Shown one piece after another: positions 58,548 to 64,000 of a DNA stretch of 64,000 nt. The notes under the pieces were generated by a model. The model was given only the letters and a program-made list of their open reading frames with translations. It was not told the origin of the DNA and did no database searches. The stretch is from Methanobrevibacter sp. UBA412 (GTDB taxonomy: Archaea > Methanobacteriota > Methanobacteria > Methanobacteriales > Methanobacteriaceae): NCBI GenBank assembly GCA_002495685.1, contig DAGJ01000016.1, forward strand, positions 24,710-88,709, written 5' to 3'. A program made the position numbers and the translations under genes. How positions within the stretch are numbered: position 1 is the first letter of the stretch; each line of letters begins with the position of its first letter.

Positions 58548-59393
58548 GTGAAAATTATGAATATGAATGATAAAAATTATTGGCAACATAGATTTGAAAC
58601 TGACTGGGAAGAAGCTCACGGCCCAGAACAGTCTTTTCTCCATTATCAAATTCTAATTGAAAGATTACCTAAATGGTTAAAAAAAGAAATAAAAAAATAT
58701 AATTACTCTTTATGTGATATGGGTTGTGGAATGGGTGAAGGATCTCAATTATTGCATGAAAATTTTCCAGAATCAAATGTTATCGGTGTGGATTTCGCAC
58801 GAGCAGCAATAGAAAAAGCTAATAACAATTATAAAAATCATAAAGTTTCTTTTATATGTGATGATATTTTTGACATAGATAAAAACTTTGATGTAATAAT
58901 TACTTCTCATACCTTAGAACACTTTAAAGATCCATTCTTTATTGCTAAAAAATTATCAAAAAAATGTAAATATTTAATTATTGCTGTTCCTTTCCGAGAA
59001 AATCCATTGTATGAAGAACATTTATTCTATTTTGATTATGATTCATTTCCATTAAGTTTGGATTCTAAACAATTATTATTTTATAAAGAAGTAGAACCAA
59101 CTTTTTTTGATGCTGGAAACTATTTTTTAAAAGAGCAAATTATAGTTGTTTATGGGGACAATACTCCTTCCAAAAATTTTTCTCTTAATGAATTAAATAA
59201 TTTGAATTATGATGAAAAATGGGAAATGAGAGGTAAATTAGATCAAGAATTAAGATTAAAAAATGAAACAATAAGTCATTTAAATCAGAAATTAAAAATA
59301 AAAGATGATGAATTAAGTCATTTAAATCATGAAATTAATGAGTTTAAAAATAGAAAAGCAATTAAATGGGCTAATAAAATAAAAAAATTATAA
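58548..59393 (+). CDS. Class I SAM methyltransferase with C-terminal coiled coil
   Basis: A 281-residue protein. Residues about 50-200 are a Rossmann-type methyltransferase with motif I LCDMGCGMGEGSQLLHE, an acidic ribose-binding loop NVIGVDFARA and VIITSHTLEHFKDP. The last 60 residues are a heptad-repeat coiled coil with near-copies of LNQKLKIKDDELSHLN. Its place between rfbD and rfbA suggests methylation of a sugar or glycan end, perhaps as a chain-length cap as in Wbd-type systems; this is inference. A similar coiled coil ends the glycosyltransferase at 61917. Confidence 0.75.
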   Translation: MKIMNMNDKNYWQHRFETDWEEAHGPEQSFLHYQILIERLPKWLKKEIKKYNYSLCDMGCGMGEGSQLLHENFPESNVIGVDFARAAIEKANNNYKNHKVSFICDDIFDIDKNFDVIITSHTLEHFKDPFFIAKKLSKKCKYLIIAVPFRENPLYEEHLFYFDYDSFPLSLDSKQLLFYKEVEPTFFDAGNYFLKEQIIVVYGDNTPSKNFSLNELNNLNYDEKWEMRGKLDQELRLKNETISHLNQKLKIKDDELSHLNHEINEFKNRKAIKWANKIKKL

Positions 59394-59412
59394 ATAGTTT
59401 AAGAGGTTAAAA

Positions 59413-60282
59413 ATGAAAGGAATAGTATTAGCTGGAGGATCAGGAACTCGTTTGTATCCAATTACTAAAGCGGTTTCAAAACAATTGTTACCATTATATG
59501 ACAAACCAATGATTTATTATCCTATTTCTGTTTTGATGTTAGCAGGAATAAAAGAAATTTTAATTATTTCAACACCCCGAGATTTACCAATGTATAAAGA
59601 TCTTTTAGGGGATGGTTCTGATTTAGGAATTTCATTTACATATAAAGAACAAGCACAACCTAAAGGTTTAGCAGAAGCTTTCATCATTGGTGAAGATTTC
59701 ATTGGTGAAGATAATGTATGCTTAATTTTAGGAGATAATGTTTTTTATGGGCATAGATTAACTGAAATTTTAGAAAAAGCTACAAAATTAAAAGAAGGTG
59801 CTGTTATATTTGGTTATTATACAAATAACCCCGAAGCATTTGGTGTAGTTGAATTTGATAATAACGGAAACGTATTATCTGTAGAAGAAAAACCAAAAAA
59901 TCCTAAATCTAATTATATTGTTCCTGGGCTTTATTTTTATGATAATAATGTTATTGAAATAGCTAAAAAAGTTAAACCTTCAGACAGGGGTGAAGTAGAA
60001 ATAACATCAATAAATGAAGCTTATTTAAATCAAAATAAATTAAAAGTTGAATTACTTGGAAGAGGAATGGCTTGGTTAGATACTGGTACACATGTAGGTT
60101 TACTTGAAGCAGGAAATTTTATTGAAACAATTCAAAAAAGACAAAGTCTTTATATTGCATGTTTAGAAGAAATAGCTTTTAATAAAGGATATATTTCTAA
60201 AGAAAAACTATTAGAATTAGCTGAACCATTGAAAAAAACAGATTATGGTCAATATTTAATTAATTTAGCTAAAAAATCATAA
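59413..60282 (+). CDS. rfbA: Glucose-1-phosphate thymidylyltransferase
   Basis: Makes dTDP-glucose from dTTP and glucose 1-phosphate; 289 residues. The nucleotide loop is [20 protein letters not shown]. Other signatures are [49 protein letters not shown] and the Asp/Arg pair in [15 protein letters not shown]. Full length. It is followed by rfbC and rfbB at 19- and 20-base gaps, giving the complete dTDP-rhamnose set with rfbD. Confidence 0.94.
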   Translation: MKGIVLAGGSGTRLYPITKAVSKQLLPLYDKPMIYYPISVLMLAGIKEILIISTPRDLPMYKDLLGDGSDLGISFTYKEQAQPKGLAEAFIIGEDFIGEDNVCLILGDNVFYGHRLTEILEKATKLKEGAVIFGYYTNNPEAFGVVEFDNNGNVLSVEEKPKNPKSNYIVPGLYFYDNNVIEIAKKVKPSDRGEVEITSINEAYLNQNKLKVELLGRGMAWLDTGTHVGLLEAGNFIETIQKRQSLYIACLEEIAFNKGYISKEKLLELAEPLKKTDYGQYLINLAKKS

Positions 60283-60301
60283 ATTTTAGGATAATGATAA
60301 T

Positions 60302-60865
60302 ATGGGAAAATTTAAAATTATAAAAAAAGAAATTGAGGATGTTTTCACAGTAGAACCAACAGTTTTTGGTGATGACCGAGGATATTTCATGGAAACTTAC
60401 AATGAAAATGATTTTAAAGATCAAGGAATAAATTTAACATTTGTTCAAGATAATCAATCAAAATCAACCAAAGGAGTATTAAGAGGTTTACATTTCCAAT
60501 ATAACCATCCTCAAGGGAAATTAGTTCGAGTAATCCGAGGAAAAGTTTTCGATGTTGCGGTAGATTTGAGAAAAGATTCAAATACATACGGAAAATGGGT
60601 TGGTGAAACATTATCTGAAGATAACAAAAAACAATTATTCATTCCAAAAGGTTTTGCTCATGGATTTTTTGTAATTTCCGATGAAGCAGAATTTGTTTAT
60701 AAATGTACAGATTTTTATGTTCCTGATGATGAAGGTGGAATTTTGTGGAATGACCCAGATATCGGTATAAAATGGCCATTAGATGAAATAAATGAAGAAG
60801 ATATTCTTTTATCAGAAAAAGATCAAAACTGGAAATTAATGAAAGATACTGAAACAAATTTTTAA
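60302..60865 (+). CDS. rfbC: dTDP-4-dehydrorhamnose 3,5-epimerase
   Basis: Cupin-fold epimerase, 187 residues, acting between RfbB and RfbD. Catalytic His and Lys lie in GVLRGLHFQYNHPQGKLVRV and the Tyr region FVYKCTDFYVPDDE. GDDRGYFMETYN at the N-terminus and GILWNDPDIGIKWPL near the end are standard. Full length, in operon with rfbA and rfbB. Confidence 0.94.
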   Translation: MGKFKIIKKEIEDVFTVEPTVFGDDRGYFMETYNENDFKDQGINLTFVQDNQSKSTKGVLRGLHFQYNHPQGKLVRVIRGKVFDVAVDLRKDSNTYGKWVGETLSEDNKKQLFIPKGFAHGFFVISDEAEFVYKCTDFYVPDDEGGILWNDPDIGIKWPLDEINEEDILLSEKDQNWKLMKDTETNF

Positions 60866-60885
60866 AAACAATATAAGGGATATAT

Positions 60886-61899
60886 ATGACTCAAATTTTA
60901 ATTACAGGTGGAGCAGGATTTATTGGAAGTAATTTCATTAGATATATGATTGAAAAATATCCAAATTATAAATTCATAAATTTAGATGCTTTAACTTATT
61001 GTGGCAATCTTGAAAACTTAGAAGGAATAGAAAAAAACCCAAATTATAATTTTGTAAAAGGAAATATTACAGATAAAAAACTTATTGATAATTTAGTTTC
61101 TAAAGTTGATTACATTGTTAACTTTGCGGCTGAAAGCCATGTTGATAGAAGTATAAAAGATCCAGAGATATTTATTAAATCAAATATATTAGGAACACAA
61201 AATTTGTTAAATGCTGCAAAAAAACACAATATTAAAAAATTTTTACAAGTTTCTACTGATGAAGTTTATGGAAGTTTAGGGAAAACAGGATATTTTACAG
61301 AAGAAACACCCCTTCAACCTAATAGTCCATACTCAGCAACAAAAGCAAGTGCAGATTTAATGGTAAGAGCATATCATAACACATTTGATTTGCCTGTAAA
61401 CATTACTAGATGTTCTAATAATTATGGTCCTTATCAATTTCCCGAAAAATTAATACCATTAATGATTTCTAATGCTTTAGAAGATGAACCTTTACCAATT
61501 TATGGTGATGGAAAGAATATTAGGGATTGGTTACATGTTTATGATCATTGTACAGCTATAGATTTAGTTCTTCATGAAGGAAAATTGGGAGAAATATACA
61601 ATATTGGGGGACATAATGAAAAACAGAATATTGAGATTGTTAAATTAATTTTATCCGCTTTAAATAAAGATTATTCATTAATAAAGTTTGTCAATGACAG
61701 ATTAGGTCATGATAAACGTTATGCTATTGATTCTAATAAAATTAGGACAGAATTAGGATGGAAGCCTAAATATACATTTGAAACCGGGATTGTTGAAACA
61801 ATCAATTGGTATCTTGAAAATCAAAAATGGATGAATAAAGTAAAAAGTGGAGAATATCAAGAATATTATAAAAAAATGTATGGAAATACTTTGAAATAA
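60886..61899 (+). CDS. rfbB: dTDP-glucose 4,6-dehydratase
   Basis: NAD-dependent dehydratase of dTDP-rhamnose synthesis, 337 residues. The Rossmann motif is ITGGAGFIGSNFIRYM. Active-site residues are in FAAESHVDRSI, VSTDEVYGSLG and SPYSATKASADLM (YxxxK). SNNYGPYQFPEKLIPLMI and GDGKNIRDWLHVYDH follow as in all RfbB. The glycosyltransferase gene starts 17 bases later. Confidence 0.94.
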   Translation: MTQILITGGAGFIGSNFIRYMIEKYPNYKFINLDALTYCGNLENLEGIEKNPNYNFVKGNITDKKLIDNLVSKVDYIVNFAAESHVDRSIKDPEIFIKSNILGTQNLLNAAKKHNIKKFLQVSTDEVYGSLGKTGYFTEETPLQPNSPYSATKASADLMVRAYHNTFDLPVNITRCSNNYGPYQFPEKLIPLMISNALEDEPLPIYGDGKNIRDWLHVYDHCTAIDLVLHEGKLGEIYNIGGHNEKQNIEIVKLILSALNKDYSLIKFVNDRLGHDKRYAIDSNKIRTELGWKPKYTFETGIVETINWYLENQKWMNKVKSGEYQEYYKKMYGNTLK

Positions 61900-61916
61900 A
61901 ATAAAAATGTGATTAG

Positions 61917-63566
61917 ATGACTTATAAAATCAGTGTAATAATCCCAGTATATAATGTAGAAAATTATATTAAAGAATGTTTAGATTCTGTAATAAATCAA
62001 TCATTAGGGATAGAAAATATTGAAGTAATTGTTGTCAATGATTGCACTTTAGATAACAGTATGAGCATTGTTAATGAGTATGCAAATAAATATCCCTCAA
62101 TTAAAATAATCGAGCAAGAAAAAAATCAAGGCTTAGGGCCTACTCGTAATCTGGGTTTAAAGTATGTTACTGCTGATTATGTCACATTCTTAGATAGTGA
62201 TGACTATATCTCTGAAAATGCATATGAAAATTGCTTAAATTTATTTTTAACTAATGAAAATACAGATTTAGTAATCTATAAATATGAATTATTTAATCCT
62301 GATGGTGCAATCCCTCCAAAGGATATTCATCAAAAAATTTATGAAAAAGATCATATTATTACTAATTTAAATGATGTTCCAGAAATAATATTTGCAACAG
62401 CTTCTTGGAATAAGATTTATTCAAAGAAACTATTCCCTTATCTAAATTTTCCATCTATTTTATATGAAGATAATATAACTTCTGTCGAAACTTTAATAAA
62501 TTCCAATAAAATCATTGTTACAACGGATTCAACATATCACTATCGCTACGAAGAAGATGGTTCCTCAATAACTCAATCAATTTCCAAAAAAAATAATGAA
62601 GATTTAGTAAGATGTATTCTTTTAATATTGGAAGTAAAAGATAATTGTCCCAAATATGAAGATTTAATATACTTTTTAGCTTTAAAATTTACTTATGATA
62701 ATATATTTTGGATGTTAAATATTAATTTTACATTTGAGGATCAAAAAGAAATTTTCAATAACTTAAAAATTTTGTCTGATAAATTTCCTACAAGAATTTT
62801 AAATCTTTTTGAAAAAAATTTTCCAGAATATCCATTTTCAAATCAAGAAAAACTGCTTGATATGGGGAAAATGAATGCATTAGATTATTTAATAAAATAT
62901 AAATTTTTTGATGAATATATAAACCCTATATATTTAAGTAATTTATACATTGATGTTGGGGAAGGTTTTAATGAAAAAGATAAAATTGTTTTAAAATATA
63001 GTTTAGATGAGATTATAGATTTAAAATTTAATGTGGAAAATTTTAATAAAATTGAAAACATACGTTTTGACCCAGTAGAGAATGCTTTTTGTCTTTGTCA
63101 AATTTTATCTATTACTTCAAATAATAAGAAATTTAAAGTAGGAAGATATAATTGTGAAAATGTATTAGATGAAAACAAACAAATTTTCACAACCCCTGAC
63201 CCCGAATATTTGATTGTAGGCGATTTTGAAAACATTAAATATATTGAAATAAAATTCAAAATCGAAATTTTGTCTAATTCTCAAATTGGAGAACAATTTG
63301 TTTTAAAACAAAAAGAAATTGAAAATAATAATAATAAATTAATAAAAGCTTATTCTGATATAGGTGAAAAAGATAAGGCTATTAATGAAAAAGATAAGGC
63401 TTTGATTAATTTAAATCAAATAATAAATAATCAAAATGAAGAAATATCTAATCAAAAAGTAATCATTGAATCAAAAAATAATATAATTGAAGAAATGATT
63501 AATTCAAACTCTTGGAAAGTTACTAAACCATTACGTTCTATTATCGGGACATTTAAAAAGAAATAA
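61917..63566 (+). CDS. GT2 glycosyltransferase with C-terminal coiled coil
   Basis: A 549-residue protein. The first about 230 residues are a GT-A family 2 domain: ISVIIPVYNVENYIKECLDS, EVIVVNDCTLDNS, GLGPTRNLGLKYV, the DxD motif in TFLDSDDYIS and a Trp/Asn/Glu segment TASWNKIYSKKLFPY. The middle part is variable and may bind acceptor. The last about 75 residues are a coiled coil with the repeat INEKDKA and a closing NSWKVTKPLRSI motif common to glycan-locus enzymes. It probably adds a sugar, perhaps rhamnose, to the surface glycan. Confidence 0.82.
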   Translation: MTYKISVIIPVYNVENYIKECLDSVINQSLGIENIEVIVVNDCTLDNSMSIVNEYANKYPSIKIIEQEKNQGLGPTRNLGLKYVTADYVTFLDSDDYISENAYENCLNLFLTNENTDLVIYKYELFNPDGAIPPKDIHQKIYEKDHIITNLNDVPEIIFATASWNKIYSKKLFPYLNFPSILYEDNITSVETLINSNKIIVTTDSTYHYRYEEDGSSITQSISKKNNEDLVRCILLILEVKDNCPKYEDLIYFLALKFTYDNIFWMLNINFTFEDQKEIFNNLKILSDKFPTRILNLFEKNFPEYPFSNQEKLLDMGKMNALDYLIKYKFFDEYINPIYLSNLYIDVGEGFNEKDKIVLKYSLDEIIDLKFNVENFNKIENIRFDPVENAFCLCQILSITSNNKKFKVGRYNCENVLDENKQIFTTPDPEYLIVGDFENIKYIEIKFKIEILSNSQIGEQFVLKQKEIENNNNKLIKAYSDIGEKDKAINEKDKALINLNQIINNQNEEISNQKVIIESKNNIIEEMINSNSWKVTKPLRSIIGTFKKK

Positions 63567-63596
63567 TTCTAAGAGATTAGTGGAGTATAAATTATT

Positions 63597-64000
63597 ATGA
63601 ATGATGTATCACAACTTAGCTTTCTTAAAAAATCAAAATTCAATGTTAAGAAAGCTTCCCTTTACGAAGAAGCATATAAAAAAATTTTAGACACAGATTT
63701 ATTTGATAAAGAATTTTATTTAAATACTTATTATAATGTAGCTAAATCCGGAATTGATCCATTAACCCATTATTTATTTTATGGAGGCAATGAAGGAAAA
63801 TATCCTAGCTTAAAATTTAATGGTAATAAATATTTAAATGCTTATCCCGAGATTATAGACTCTGGTATTAATCCCTTAGTTCATTATATTCTTAAAGGGC
63901 AATATGAAGGTAAAAAAACATTTCCTGTAAATTCTTTACAGTTACATGAAAAAATTTTGAAAAATAATTTACTCTATTTAAATAATTATGTTTTTGAGGT
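63597..64000 (+). CDS. Glycan-locus protein with FDxxYY...HYLxxGxxEG repeats, cut by window end
   Basis: An open frame starts at ATG 63597 with GGAG eleven bases upstream and runs off the window after 134 codons. Two related repeats are visible: DKEFYLNTYYNVAKSGIDPL with THYLFYGGNEGKYP, then LNAYPEIIDSGINPLVHYIL with KGQYEGKK. This repeat is typical of the N-terminal part of large glycosyltransferases and rhamnan-synthesis-type proteins in surface-polysaccharide loci. The catalytic part lies beyond the window. Confidence 0.72.
   Translation, partial: MNDVSQLSFLKKSKFNVKKASLYEEAYKKILDTDLFDKEFYLNTYYNVAKSGIDPLTHYLFYGGNEGKYPSLKFNGNKYLNAYPEIIDSGINPLVHYILKGQYEGKKTFPVNSLQLHEKILKNNLLYLNNYVFE

Overview
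The window is very AT-rich DNA from a methanogenic archaeon of the order Methanobacteriales, most likely Methanobrevibacter or a close relative. The evidence is gene content: an Orc1/Cdc6 initiator, the PolD small subunit DP1, CTP-dependent riboflavin kinase, methanogenesis marker protein 11, CfbA and CfbB of coenzyme F430 synthesis, the archaeal-type PyrB, ThiL and GatA, and a fumarate reductase flavoprotein of the thiol-linked type. No rRNA, tRNA, CRISPR array, transposase or prophage was found.

Layout. 1-2.5 kb: two minus-strand surface-polysaccharide genes (GT-B glycosyltransferase and Wzy-like polymerase). 2.5-4.3 kb: a coiled-coil protein of unknown function between two gene-poor stretches full of short repeats. 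4.3-12 kb: CfbB, a DNA-repair-type radical SAM protein, an unknown Asn-rich protein, a DUF1786/PHP/DUF63 run and LeuA. 12-16.2 kb: a PadR-controlled ABC-2 exporter operon ending in a secreted beta-propeller whose C-terminal tail is cut off by an in-frame stop. 16.3-28.9 kb: mixed housekeeping genes (GatA, RibK, RibB behind an FMN riboswitch, fumarate reductase, DadD-type deaminase, HisG, PyrB). 29-31.4 kb: cdc6 and a probable replication origin with repeated mini-ORB boxes. 31.4-44.2 kb: corrin and F430 genes (CbiB, CbiG, CbiH fusion, three CbiX domains in two genes), DP1, a divalent-cation transporter pair, ThiL and an AmmeMemoRadiSam radical SAM enzyme. 44.3-49 kb: UbiD-type decarboxylase, double-domain PurE and a bacterial-type Tex. 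49.7-56.1 kb: a membrane glycosyltransferase, marker protein 11, RibH, a 28-residue membrane peptide and leuC-leuD-leuB. 56.2-64 kb: a surface-glycan locus (WecC, RfbD, methyltransferase, RfbA, RfbC, RfbB, two glycosyltransferases), cut by the window end.

How the genes work together: leuA at 10.5 kb and leuCDB at 53-56 kb make up leucine synthesis. RibB, RibH and RibK supply riboflavin and FMN, and an FMN aptamer precedes ribB. CfbA and CfbB serve F430, and CbiX/CbiH/CbiG/CbiB serve cobamides. The rfb genes make dTDP-L-rhamnose for a glycan whose transferases follow.

Items most worth a second look: the mini-ORB origin; the repeat-flanked coiled-coil gene; the FMN riboswitch in an archaeon; a 20-bp bulged hairpin at 24230-24286; the interrupted propeller gene; a circularly permuted CobQ-like protein; and the three-domain CbiX array.
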